Below, piece after piece: positions 43,946 through 53,501 of a DNA stretch of 64,000 nt. The position numbers were made by a program, and so were the translations under genes. This DNA is from Kriegella aquimaris (GTDB lineage Bacteria > Bacteroidota > Bacteroidia > Flavobacteriales > Flavobacteriaceae). Every line of letters starts with the position of its first letter. Positions within the stretch are counted from its first letter, which is position 1. The DNA lies in the NCBI RefSeq assembly GCF_900103215.1, contig NZ_FNGV01000019.1, forward strand, positions 1 through 64,000, given 5' to 3'. The notes under the pieces were generated by a model, which was not told where the DNA came from, searched no databases, and saw only the letters and a program-made list of their open reading frames with translations.

Positions 43946-45244
43946 TCAATTATAATTTTTGTTTTCTATCAACTCACCATCTAATAATATTTTGGCGAGA
44001 TACCAGTTGATTTCCGTGTAATCCTCAGATTGGCCCATTGAACGGTTATTTGCAGACAGTATTTTATTCTTGTCGATAGGTTCGTCGCGTACTTTAATTG
44101 ATACCGTATGAATGGAATCAGTCCATCCACCTATGGTTTTATAGCTTATTCTCCAATAGGTACAATAACCATCAAACCGGTTGTGATTTTGTTTCTCTCC
44201 ATCAACAGAGACTTCAAGGGTTCCTGTACCTGGACCAATAACGTCATAAAACCCAAAGGCTTTACCTCGAAACTGAAAAGACAAAGAATCTCCAGGTACA
44301 CCTTTTCCAATACTATTAAAGTATCTTGAGAATCTTTTGAAAATGGAGTCGCTTTTGGTTTCAATAGCGGTTAATTCTTCTTTTGAATCAATTATACCCC
44401 AATCAATCATTTTTGTATTCACAGATGGGTTGGCATTGAGGGGTTTGACAATATTGTGCTTAAGAACAGTGCCAGCTGATTTTGATTTCATTTCAGTAAG
44501 TGCACGTACAAATACCTCATGATAAATTTTGTGACCTGACTCGGGGTATGGATGAACCCCATCAGGACTAAACACTACTATGCTATCGTTAGTTTCCTTA
44601 TTGCCCTTAAATAGAACTTTGCCTTCATCTACCCTTCGAAGAACCTCTGGGCCAAAATTGATTGATGGAATCTGGTAATGCTCTGCAATTTTTTCCATTG
44701 TTGCAATAGAAGATGGCAGACTATATTTTTTGTAGATATCTAAAAAGTCTTCTTTAATTGTATAGATAAAACAGATATCTATCTCCGGGTTTTGTTTCCA
44801 AATTTGATGGGTAATTCCCTCCATGGAACGGGTAATTTCCTCTGGATTAGTATTAGAGTCGTTTACTGCAAACTCGACGAATACTAAATCAGGATTGTAT
44901 TGTAATACTTGGTCTTTGAGCCTATAAGCTCCAAATGGAGAACCAGTTCCTCCTATTGCTGCGTTGATTTCCACAAACTCAGTTTCAGGATAATTTTCTT
45001 TGAACCAATTGAATGAATGAATGCGCCAACCCGGCTGTGCAGTGATACTGCCGCCTAAATAGGCTATTCTAACAGTATCCCTATTTTTCATCTTAAATAG
45101 CACGTTATTCAAACCACCTCTTACTGTATATCCATCGAAAAAAAATTCTTTCTCAGAAGTAGTACATTGGACGAGCATCAAAAAAACCAGTGATAGTATA
45201 GTCAAACTGCTAATGTTTAGCGGTTGCTGATTTTGAACTTTCAT
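43946..45244 (-). CDS. SGNH-family carbohydrate esterase, lipoprotein
   Basis: The 432-residue protein has a signal ending in MLVQCTTS (lipobox-like). SGNH blocks are in order: RIAYLGGSITAQPGW (nucleophile Ser, about 60), INAAIGGTGSPFGAYRL (Gly), LVFVEFAVNDSNT (Asn, about 124) and SPDGVHPYPESGH (Asp and His, about 227-230). After residue 300 a beta-rich domain (FRGKAFGFYDVIGPGTGTLEVSVDGE) resembles the accessory domain of some esterases of this type. Such enzymes remove acetyl or other acyl groups from polysaccharides. The gene lies between SusD and the beta-helix enzyme in the leftward PUL, but a 281-base gap (45245-45525) with A/T-rich sequence precedes it and may hold its own promoter. Confidence 0.88.
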   Translation of the reverse strand: MKVQNQQPLNISSLTILSLVFLMLVQCTTSEKEFFFDGYTVRGGLNNVLFKMKNRDTVRIAYLGGSITAQPGWRIHSFNWFKENYPETEFVEINAAIGGTGSPFGAYRLKDQVLQYNPDLVFVEFAVNDSNTNPEEITRSMEGITHQIWKQNPEIDICFIYTIKEDFLDIYKKYSLPSSIATMEKIAEHYQIPSINFGPEVLRRVDEGKVLFKGNKETNDSIVVFSPDGVHPYPESGHKIYHEVFVRALTEMKSKSAGTVLKHNIVKPLNANPSVNTKMIDWGIIDSKEELTAIETKSDSIFKRFSRYFNSIGKGVPGDSLSFQFRGKAFGFYDVIGPGTGTLEVSVDGEKQNHNRFDGYCTYWRISYKTIGGWTDSIHTVSIKVRDEPIDKNKILSANNRSMGQSEDYTEINWYLAKILLDGELIENKNYN

Positions 45245-45525
45245 AAAAATCTATTTTTTTGAATATAGCTTTATTAATATTTCCTTAAATCGATTTGAAT
45301 ATTATTTTTTTACGAGATTAGTCTTAATTTTTAAATAAGCCATAGTGAGATCAACGGTTTCCCCAGTCCTTAATAACTTTGAGTGGCTCCTTATTTCACA
45401 GACACTTTGTTAATATTATTGGTTATTCTTTCACGGGCTCTATTATTGAAATAATGCCACCTCAGTTTTCCTGTGATGGCACTATTCAAAACTAACTCAA
45501 CTATACTAACTCAACTCAACTATTT

Positions 45526-47118
45526 TCAATAACCCGGGTTCTGTACTAGATTAGGGTTTGAAAGCATTTCATTTGGTGGATAAGGAAATAACATTCGATG
45601 TGGTTCGATCGTAAATTGAAAATCTTGAGGGTAACCATCCCCTGCACCAGGAGAAGACTCGTTCTGATTGGGATTAAAAAAGCCCTCCAATTTCGATTTG
45701 GTATACTCCAAGCCCCTTCTCCGCATATCGAACAGCATTTGTTGTTCATAGGTCAACTCAAGATCGCGTTCGACGAATATCGAATCTCTAAAGTCATCTT
45801 GCGATAGCCCAGCTAACGGTGGCAGTCCGGCCCTTTCCCTGGTCGTATTGAGACCCGAGTAATCTTGGGTGCCAAGTTCATTCGAAACTTCGGAATGCAA
45901 CAGTAACACGTCGGCATAGCGCAATACTGGAAAATTATTGGGACAAGAGAAATTACTTTCTAGTTCTGCACCCACTGCTCGGTATTTGCCTATATATGCT
46001 TGGGCTTGCGGACCATCTTCCATAGTAAATATTTCTCCCGCTAAAAAGGGGGGTTTGTCATCGACTAATTCGAATTCGGTAATGATGGTCCATTGAAACC
46101 TAGGTCCCGAATCATGTGATTGAAACCATTTGGCAAACTCGGGCGGAACACCGTCGAGGGCTGACCCGCGAGAGTAATCCGTTCCGGTTGTCCAAATATC
46201 TCTTGTAAAAACATTAGGTGTAAAGTAACCGAACATACCCCGAAAATTTTGTTGAATACCTTCTTTCTGAATGACATACATCATTTCGTCGTTGTTATCG
46301 TTATTCCAATCCCAGAGATCGGCGTAAGGGGTAGCCGATTGTATCAAAGAGTATTGCCCAGAGGAAATTACCGACTCTAGAAGAACTTTGGCCTCTCCAA
46401 GGCGAGAGTTATCTTTCAACGGTTCGCCGGCCATCGTAATATAAGCTTTGGCCAACATGCCCTGTGCTGCACCTTTTGTGGCATGACCCGCATTGAAGCC
46501 TCTTGTTGTATACTCGCTTTTTGTGGGCAATATGGCAGCGGCATCCTCAAAATCTTTGGTCAAAAAGGCGTAGGTTTCCTCAATAGATGCCCTGGCGGGA
46601 TAAAGGTCGTCATCAAGTGTTTGGGGCTTGTCTACTATAGGCATTCCGCCCCACAACCGGACCCCATAAAAATAGGCCAAGCCCCTCAGAAATTTGGCCT
46701 CCCCTACAATTTCGGCCTGTCTTTGTGTATCTTCCATTTGAATATCTGGCACCTTTTCAATAATGTCGTTGGACATTCTGACTACGTCCCAGAGTCGTTC
46801 CATAATATCATAATAGGCAGGGTCGCCATATTCATTATTCCAACTCCACGTGGATAGGTTGTTCCTTTCATGTATATTTCGGAAATTGTATTGCATCGAA
46901 GGTGTTGGCATTTCAGTGGCCCAACCCATTCTATGATTAAAGACGACCAGCATGCCCATTAGTCTGTGGTTCTCGTTGACCATTGTTTCTACCGTTGCTC
47001 CAGTAGGGAAATTGTTTTCACCATAAGTACTAAATACTTCTTCTTCCAAATACTGTTCACATGCTGTAGGAATGATAAGAATTGAAAGAAGGGCTATATA
47101 ATAAAATATATTTTTCAT
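45526..47118 (-). CDS. SusD/RagB family lipoprotein (leftward PUL)
   Basis: The 530-residue lipoprotein (signal ends IIPTACEQY) has the SusD start EQYLEEEVFSTYGENNF, TPR-like repeats around KFLRGLAYFYGVRLWGGMPIV and the family end IFVERDLELTYEQQMLFDMRRRG...HRMLFPYPPNEMLSNPNLVQNPGY. It follows its susC by 10 bases in one operon. Compared with usual SusD proteins the length is normal. It is only distantly similar to the SusD of island A, which points to a different ligand. Confidence 0.95.
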   Translation of the reverse strand: MKNIFYYIALLSILIIPTACEQYLEEEVFSTYGENNFPTGATVETMVNENHRLMGMLVVFNHRMGWATEMPTPSMQYNFRNIHERNNLSTWSWNNEYGDPAYYDIMERLWDVVRMSNDIIEKVPDIQMEDTQRQAEIVGEAKFLRGLAYFYGVRLWGGMPIVDKPQTLDDDLYPARASIEETYAFLTKDFEDAAAILPTKSEYTTRGFNAGHATKGAAQGMLAKAYITMAGEPLKDNSRLGEAKVLLESVISSGQYSLIQSATPYADLWDWNNDNNDEMMYVIQKEGIQQNFRGMFGYFTPNVFTRDIWTTGTDYSRGSALDGVPPEFAKWFQSHDSGPRFQWTIITEFELVDDKPPFLAGEIFTMEDGPQAQAYIGKYRAVGAELESNFSCPNNFPVLRYADVLLLHSEVSNELGTQDYSGLNTTRERAGLPPLAGLSQDDFRDSIFVERDLELTYEQQMLFDMRRRGLEYTKSKLEGFFNPNQNESSPGAGDGYPQDFQFTIEPHRMLFPYPPNEMLSNPNLVQNPGY

Positions 47119-47128
47119 GCTCTAAGAT

Positions 47129-50100
47129 TTAAAAGTTAAAATTCAGACCCAAGGTATAGGATTTGGACAAAGGGTAAACCCCTGCATCAAAGCCTTCACC
47201 GAAAGCAAAAGAACCACCGGAACTTACATCGGGATTGTATCCATCGTAAGTAGTAAGTGTAAAAACATTAGAGGCATTGAGATAGATATTAATGCCACTA
47301 AAAACGCCAATGGCCTTGGGTAGAGTATAACCCAAACGAACGTTTTTAAGACGTAGATAACTACCATCTTGTACTTGTCGGTTGTCAAAGGTCAAGCCTT
47401 TACGGCTGTTATTGGCCGTACTGTTGATTGCACTAAAGGCATCTCTATTGTTTGGGGTCCAATTGTCCGAAGCTTCTGGTTTATCGGAATCGCCACCATA
47501 AAACATGACGATATCGGTACCAGTAACACCTTGAAAGAAAAGAGAAAGATCAAAATTCTTATAATTGAAGCGATTCGTGAAACCAAATACATAGTCTGGC
47601 TGCCCTGTTCCTAAAGACTCACGATCCGCATCTGTAATTATACCATCATTATTTATATCCTTATAGATATAGAACCCTTCTTTGTGCAGGTTTCTTTGTG
47701 GATCCATGTCTACGGGCCAGCTATCTGCCTGCGCCTGATCACGGAAAATACCTTCTATCACGTAGCCATAAATCTGTCCGGCAGGCTGCCCTTTATATAA
47801 TCTAGGACCACCTCTTCTGGGCCATTGAGCCACTTCGATGTAAGGTTCACCTGTGTTTGGGTCTACGGCTGTTCCTTCACCTACTTCTGTCGCCTTTGCT
47901 CTTATTCGGGATAGGTTGGCATTTAAATTCCAAGTAAAATTCTCGTTAGAAACCACTACTGCGTCAACACCAAATTCTACACCACTATTTCTCAACGAGC
48001 CTAAATTTTGAATAGAAGACCCAAAACCGGTACTTCTGGGAATTACAACAGGAAGTATCAGGTCATCTGTATCTTTGAGGAAATAATCGAAAGTAAAACC
48101 GATCCGGCTATTGAAGAAACGTGCATCAAGCCCCAAATTGTATTGTGTTGTGGTTTCCCATTTGAGGTCTGGGTTAGATATTCTTGACAAACGTACACCA
48201 TTGACTATTTGATTGTCATAGCTATATGCATTTCCTGAAATACCCCAAAGTCCTATGGAACTATAGGGGTCTAGCGCACCATTACCCGTCTGCCCCACGC
48301 TGGCTCTTATTTTTAAATTGGAAACAAGATCTTGATTTTGCATAAAAGCTTCTTCACTAGGTCGCCAGGCTAAGGCCAGAGACGGAAAAAAAGCCCATTT
48401 ATTCGCTTCCCCGAATACAGAAGAACCATCTTGCCTTACATTCAAGCTAGCATAGTATTTACTTTTATAGTTGTAATTCAACCTGCCAAAAAAACCAACG
48501 GTCTGCCACTTTCGTTTCCCATTGCTCAAATTTATAGTTTCACTATTTCCTCCTGCCAGATTATCTGTTCCAAGTTCGTCCGTAGCAAAATCATCGATAC
48601 CCAAATTTAAGTTGGATATGGTCTGGGATATTAGTTCTACCCCACCTACGGCATCCAAGTTATGGCTGCCAAACGTATTTGACCATGAGAAGTAGCCATT
48701 CCCATTGGTGCGAATTGCTTCTAAATGGTTGATATCAGCGCTACCTTGAGGCACAGGGGAACCGAAAAAAGTCAACGTTCTTTTTACATAGGTTTTTCGT
48801 ACTGCATCGGAATAATCTAATCCTGCACTTGCCGTAAAAGTCAATGATTTGGTCAAATGGAAATCGGCTTGTACATTGCCCAAAACCCGATTAGTATTAA
48901 TGGGGCTTTCAACATCTTCCAATATTTTTAAGGGATTTGTATCAGGATTAGATGCTTTGGTATCTGTATACCACAAGCCGGTACGTTCTTCAAACCATTC
49001 GGGGTTATGAGCAGGAGAATACCCTAAAGCGGCTGTTACCGCGTTAAAATTGAAACCCGAACCGGTAGGCACTCTTTTTTCAACAGAGTGGCTCAACAGC
49101 AAACTGGTTTTTAGATTGAGAAAGCTTCCAACTTTTTGGTCAAGGTTCAGACGTACTTGGGCATCTTTAAAACCCGAAGTAATCATAATTCCCTCTTCAT
49201 CATAATACTTACCTGATAATAAGAACTTGGTATTCTCATTGCCCCCTGTAAAGGATACGGCTAGATTCTGTACAACTGCAGGTCTATAGATCAAATCCTG
49301 CCAATCATAAGTTCCCGCATTTTGGGCTAAGGGGTGAAATGAATCGGAACCATTAAAACGTACGTTATCAGGGTGTACTCCACCGTTTATTTCGGCTTCG
49401 GTCACCCGATTAATATATGCTGGGCCATCTAACCTTTTTAGTTTACGAATAATAGTATTTACGCCGGTCGAATAATTAATATTCACTTGGGTCTTACCGG
49501 CTTTACCCCTTTTTGTAGTAATAAGTACCACACCGTTGGCTCCTCTGCTTCCATAAATAGCTGTAGCTGCAGCATCTTTTAAAATTTCAATATTTGCTAT
49601 GTCATTCGGATTGATCATTGACAATGCGTTAGGCCGTACCTTCGTAGCCGCTGCTCCCTCTACGGAACCTTCATTTATTCCTCCACCTACATAAAGATCA
49701 TTATTGTCACTATTAACGGGAAAACCATCTACGATATATAAGGGTTCGGTCGATCCGGTGATGGTGCTGGTTCCCCTGATTCTAATATTGATTCCTCCTC
49801 CAGGAGCTCCATCACCCGTGGTCACTTGAACCCCGGCCGCCCTACCTTGTAGCAAGTTGCTCACGGTATTGGTGGGGATTTCTTCAATATCTTCAGAGGT
49901 AATCGAAGCTACCGAACCTGTAAGGTCACTTCGTTTTACGCCACCATAGCCAATGAGTACAACTTCATCTAAACCGGCAGCATCTTCCGCTAAACTTATG
50001 GAAATAATGGATTGCCCATTTACACGGACTTCTTTGGTGGCAAAACCAATATATGAAATCACCAAAACGGCGTTGTCGTTAGAAATGTCCAAAACAAAAT

Positions 50101-50596
50101 TTCCGTCAAAATCAGCGGTAACGCCGTTGGTCGTTCCTTTCTCTACAATATTGGCACCCGGTAAGGGTCTACCATCACTATCCGAAACAGCACCACTAAC
50201 TGTGGTTGTTTGCTTAGCTATTATAGAAGTGTCGGATTTAGTAATTACTATCTTATTACCTTTGATATCTAATTTGAAATTCTTGTCTAAAAAACACGTT
50301 TCCAATAATTTGTTCGCTCGAATAGTTCCTTTTCTTAGTTCAACTTTTGGGGTGTCCTTGAAAAGATCTTCTTGATATATAAAAGTATATTCGGTCTGGT
50401 CTCTCAGTAAGTCGAAAACAGCATCTATTGAAACTATCTGATTTTTACTTATCTGAATCTTTGTGTTTTGTGAGAAAATTTCGCTCGAAGTAAAACCAAA
50501 CGCAGTGGAACAAAGCAAAAAAATAAAGGTTCTCATGATGAACTTTAGTAGCTCTTTCCGCTGGCGGAAAAGATTGTTAGGAAATTTAATTTTCAT
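47129..50596 (-). CDS. SusC/RagA TonB-dependent transporter with STN signalling domain
   Basis: The 1155-residue protein is longer than plain SusC because residues about 50-115 form a secretin/TonB N-terminal (STN) domain (IQISKNQIVSIDAVFDLLRDQTEYTF ... IKGNKIVITK). This domain talks to a FecR anti-sigma factor. Then follow the carboxypeptidase-like domain (VSGAVSDSDGRPLPGANIVEKG), the plug (LLQGRAAGVQVTTGDGAPGG, IEILKDAAATAIYGSRG) and the barrel ending in LGLNFNF. The FecR gene is 96 bases upstream in the same direction, so substrate binding probably activates the ECF sigma factor encoded at 51985. It is paralogous to the transporter at 54827. Confidence 0.96.
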   Translation of the reverse strand: MKIKFPNNLFRQRKELLKFIMRTFIFLLCSTAFGFTSSEIFSQNTKIQISKNQIVSIDAVFDLLRDQTEYTFIYQEDLFKDTPKVELRKGTIRANKLLETCFLDKNFKLDIKGNKIVITKSDTSIIAKQTTTVSGAVSDSDGRPLPGANIVEKGTTNGVTADFDGNFVLDISNDNAVLVISYIGFATKEVRVNGQSIISISLAEDAAGLDEVVLIGYGGVKRSDLTGSVASITSEDIEEIPTNTVSNLLQGRAAGVQVTTGDGAPGGGINIRIRGTSTITGSTEPLYIVDGFPVNSDNNDLYVGGGINEGSVEGAAATKVRPNALSMINPNDIANIEILKDAAATAIYGSRGANGVVLITTKRGKAGKTQVNINYSTGVNTIIRKLKRLDGPAYINRVTEAEINGGVHPDNVRFNGSDSFHPLAQNAGTYDWQDLIYRPAVVQNLAVSFTGGNENTKFLLSGKYYDEEGIMITSGFKDAQVRLNLDQKVGSFLNLKTSLLLSHSVEKRVPTGSGFNFNAVTAALGYSPAHNPEWFEERTGLWYTDTKASNPDTNPLKILEDVESPINTNRVLGNVQADFHLTKSLTFTASAGLDYSDAVRKTYVKRTLTFFGSPVPQGSADINHLEAIRTNGNGYFSWSNTFGSHNLDAVGGVELISQTISNLNLGIDDFATDELGTDNLAGGNSETINLSNGKRKWQTVGFFGRLNYNYKSKYYASLNVRQDGSSVFGEANKWAFFPSLALAWRPSEEAFMQNQDLVSNLKIRASVGQTGNGALDPYSSIGLWGISGNAYSYDNQIVNGVRLSRISNPDLKWETTTQYNLGLDARFFNSRIGFTFDYFLKDTDDLILPVVIPRSTGFGSSIQNLGSLRNSGVEFGVDAVVVSNENFTWNLNANLSRIRAKATEVGEGTAVDPNTGEPYIEVAQWPRRGGPRLYKGQPAGQIYGYVIEGIFRDQAQADSWPVDMDPQRNLHKEGFYIYKDINNDGIITDADRESLGTGQPDYVFGFTNRFNYKNFDLSLFFQGVTGTDIVMFYGGDSDKPEASDNWTPNNRDAFSAINSTANNSRKGLTFDNRQVQDGSYLRLKNVRLGYTLPKAIGVFSGINIYLNASNVFTLTTYDGYNPDVSSGGSFAFGEGFDAGVYPLSKSYTLGLNFNF

Positions 50597-50692
50597 AAAT
50601 TTGAATATTGGTTGGTTAAATAGTGTTAATCAATTGATTCAAAGAGGGGATAAAGCACAGTACTGTCCAGGTATAAACTTTATTCCTTTTCT

Positions 50693-51871
50693 TTATTTTA
50701 TGGTAATTTTTTTATTCTTTATTTCATAGGCCTTTATTGAGTTAGTAGTTAAAATACTATTTAGTATTTCTTCGATTGTTTCTTCTTTACTTAAAACACC
50801 ATTAAATTTTACATTTTTAAGCTCTGGTCTAGAAAATATAATATTGACGTCGTACCAGCGGGATAATACTTTGGCAATATCTTCCAACGATTTGCCTTTA
50901 AAACTAAAGAACCCTTTTTTCCATGAAACTTCATAAGCTACATTCACAGGAATGATAGTAACATTACTATTCTCAAGATTTACTTTCGACTGCTGATTTG
51001 GTCTTAGAATCTGCTTTGTAGTACCTACGCTAATACTTACTTCGCCTTCGACCAAAGTGGTATACACGTTTTTTTCGTCTTTATAGGCATTTACATTGAA
51101 CGCTGTTCCCAGCACCTCTATCTCTTGAGAGGGGTTCAATACTTTAAAAGTAGCGCCCTTGTGTTGCGTACTGGGCGACACTTCAAAATAGGCTTCGCCG
51201 TAGACCAGTTCCACTTCCCTGGTAGCACCTTCGACAAAATCCACCGGATATTTTAACTGGCTTTCCGAATTGAGCCAAACCAAGGTTCCATCTGCTAATT
51301 TCAGGTGAAATTGACCTCCTCGCGGGATAGTAAGATAATTATAGACTATCTCAGTATTGGAACTGTCGGTAGGGGCATATTCCAATTTTTCCCCGTTGCT
51401 TTGTATGTTCTTGGTGTGCAGGGTCTTTCCTTTCTCTAAATCAATTTGTGTGCCGTCCTCTAAAGTAAGGGTAGCCTTATCCGAACCTACGTTTATAGGA
51501 TCTATACTTACTACCGGGGCCATTTCTTTAGTGTTCAATGGAGTAGGAGTTTTTTGCTGGAATCCGTTTTTATAAAAATACCCGAGACCAAAAAGCAATA
51601 GAATTACGGCAGCATATTTTACCACATTAAATGCTTTTCGCCTCGTTTGGGTTTTCTTTTCCCGTTCTATATACTCCAGCAGCTGCTTTTTGGAATTGTC
51701 AGTACCAAACTTTTTCATATTGAAATCGATTGCATGATTGATTTTTATATACTTTATTAACTCCTCTTTATTGGAGGAATCATCAATCTGCCTAGAAAGC
51801 TCATCCAGTTCAGAAATGGTTGCTTCTTTCGTTAGGTATTTTACAATAAGGGTTTTTATTGTTTTAGACAT
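50693..51871 (-). CDS. FecR-family anti-sigma factor (leftward PUL)
   Basis: The protein has a cytoplasmic N-terminal segment (MSKTIKTLIVKYLTKEATISELDELSRQI) that binds the sigma factor, one membrane span (about residues 88-104, VVKYAAVILLLFGLGYF), the periplasmic FecR domain (YNYLTIPRGGQFHLKLADGTLVWLNSES ... LGTAFNVNAYKDE) and a C-terminal DUF4974/STN-interacting domain (FSFKGKSLEDIAKVLSRWYDV). I take the ATG at 51871 rather than 51904 because family members begin near this MSK. It controls the sigma factor encoded divergently at 51985 and relays the state of the SusC protein downstream. Confidence 0.94.
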   Translation of the reverse strand: MSKTIKTLIVKYLTKEATISELDELSRQIDDSSNKEELIKYIKINHAIDFNMKKFGTDNSKKQLLEYIEREKKTQTRRKAFNVVKYAAVILLLFGLGYFYKNGFQQKTPTPLNTKEMAPVVSIDPINVGSDKATLTLEDGTQIDLEKGKTLHTKNIQSNGEKLEYAPTDSSNTEIVYNYLTIPRGGQFHLKLADGTLVWLNSESQLKYPVDFVEGATREVELVYGEAYFEVSPSTQHKGATFKVLNPSQEIEVLGTAFNVNAYKDEKNVYTTLVEGEVSISVGTTKQILRPNQQSKVNLENSNVTIIPVNVAYEVSWKKGFFSFKGKSLEDIAKVLSRWYDVNIIFSRPELKNVKFNGVLSKEETIEEILNSILTTNSIKAYEIKNKKITIK

Positions 51872-51984
51872 GTTATAGTTGATTCCATTAATTAAACGCA
51901 TCAATTTTACACAACCCTTGCTTTTTTAATAATTATTTTTATAATTTGGCAACCATACACTATAATTATTTCAATTTTCGCATA

Positions 51985-52575
51985 ATGCAAAACACTTTTG
52001 CCAATGAGGCTAATTTTGTTCAAGGTCTAAAAAAGGGAGATTCAGAAGCATATACTTATTTGGTCGAAACCTACCATCATAAGTTATGTACTTATGCATT
52101 AGGACTTATTAGGGATATCGATTTATCTGAGGATATTGTACAGGATGTTTTTATCAAAATTTGGAAACAACGTAAAAAGTTGAAGGATGATATTGATTTG
52201 ACTAATTATTTGTACAAATCGGTTTACAACCGGTTTATTGACCAATACCGAAAAATGAGAACTGTTTTTTCATTGGAAAAGGTGCATATCGACACTCTTA
52301 ATGTTTTTGTTCAAGAGGATTCAGAAAATTCTTTGGAAAGGATAATTGCATATGTAAAAAGCGAAATTGAGAACCTGCCACCTAAGTGTAAGCAAGCTTT
52401 TTTGCTAAGTAAACAAGAAGGTCTTACTAACCATGAAATTGCGGAGTACTTAAATATATCTACAAAATCTGTTGAAGGTCATATTACCAAGGCGTTTTCG
52501 ATTTTACGTAAGACACTCGATGGTAAAATGAATGGTGTTTTCTTTTTGCTATTTGGAAAGGATTTAAAACAGTAA
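51985..52575 (+). CDS. ECF RNA polymerase sigma factor (leftward PUL)
   Basis: The 196-residue protein has sigma region 2 (YLVETYHHKLCTYALGLIRDIDLSEDIVQDVFIKIW) and region 4 (NLPPKCKQAFLLSKQEGLTNHEIAEYLNIS). This is the Bacteroidota group associated with FecR and SusC. The ATG at 51985 suits region 2. An upstream in-frame TTG (51946) would add 13 unusual residues. The gene is divergent from its presumed anti-sigma partner, with the promoters in the 113-base gap 51872-51984. It probably drives transcription of the FecR-SusC-SusD operon. Confidence 0.93.
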   Translation: MQNTFANEANFVQGLKKGDSEAYTYLVETYHHKLCTYALGLIRDIDLSEDIVQDVFIKIWKQRKKLKDDIDLTNYLYKSVYNRFIDQYRKMRTVFSLEKVHIDTLNVFVQEDSENSLERIIAYVKSEIENLPPKCKQAFLLSKQEGLTNHEIAEYLNISTKSVEGHITKAFSILRKTLDGKMNGVFFLLFGKDLKQ

Positions 52576-52788
52576 TAAAGTCCTATTTAGCTACCTCTTT
52601 ATTTTCGCTGGGGTTGCAAAACTATTAACGCTACAGTTTTTGTACAATTTGTATGGTAATTCGAATTGGTTATGTACATCTATAAGTACCATGATTAGAA
52701 ATATCTTCAGTTGAATATACCTTGAAAATTTAATCGAAATAGTGGTCAAATTGCTTTCCTGCCATAAGAAGGCTAGGCTTATATTACA

Positions 52789-53364
52789 TTATAGCTTAGT
52801 TCTAAATAGGATAAAGAACACTACCACCTTATTTTTTTCGAACCATTCTTTTATTGATTTCTTTGCCCTGCTAATATGTTTTTCTACGGCTTTTTCAGAA
52901 ATATCGAGCTCAGCGGCAATTTCTTTGTATTGATATCCAAATTTCTTACTGAGTAAAAACACTTCCTTATTCTTTCTTGGTAAATCCGCTATTGCTAATT
53001 CGAGAAGTTTCATTCTTTCTTCCTGTATATTTTCATCCTCATGAATTAAACTCAATAAAGCACCATTTTTTATTTCCATAAGGGCCTTTTCTTCCTGTTT
53101 TATTTTTTGATATTCTTTAAGAAAAGTATTGTAAACCGCTCGGTATAGATAGCTTTTTATTGATGATTTTATGTACAAGGAGTCTTTTTTTATCCAAATT
53201 TTCACAAAGGTTTGCTGTACAATGTCCTTGGCCCTGTTCTGGTCCTTGGTTAAATTATGACAGTAGACCACCAAGTTATTGTAATGAAGATTATACAATT
53301 GTTTATAAGCCCTTTCGTCACCTTTTTTTAAACTATCGAGTAATAAGATGTCTGTTTTGAACAA
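52789..53364 (-). CDS. ECF RNA polymerase sigma factor (rightward PUL)
   Basis: The 191-residue sigma factor has region 2 (YKQLYNLHYNNLVVYCHNLTKDQNRAKDIVQQTFVKIW) and region 4 (DLPRKNKEVFLLSKKFGYQYKEIAAELDIS). It is a paralogue of the sigma factor at 51985, from which it is separated by a 213-base gap; the two genes converge. It is divergent from the FecR gene at 53502, with both promoters in the AT-rich 137-base gap 53365-53501. It should activate the rightward PUL. Confidence 0.93.
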   Translation of the reverse strand: MFKTDILLLDSLKKGDERAYKQLYNLHYNNLVVYCHNLTKDQNRAKDIVQQTFVKIWIKKDSLYIKSSIKSYLYRAVYNTFLKEYQKIKQEEKALMEIKNGALLSLIHEDENIQEERMKLLELAIADLPRKNKEVFLLSKKFGYQYKEIAAELDISEKAVEKHISRAKKSIKEWFEKNKVVVFFILFRTKL

Positions 53365-53501
53365 ATGGAAAAGAAATTAATTGCATTATTTTATGTAAAT
53401 CTTGTAAAAAATTATCAAATATTGTTAAAAATTAAAAAATTTTCAAAAAAAATGTAGGGTTTGTGATAATATAAGGGTCTTAACTGTGTAAATGATAATC
53501 A

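Noticed and set aside
45490-45530. Short AACTCAACT-type direct repeats
   Set aside because: Only a few imperfect copies in an AT-rich gap; too short to call an element.
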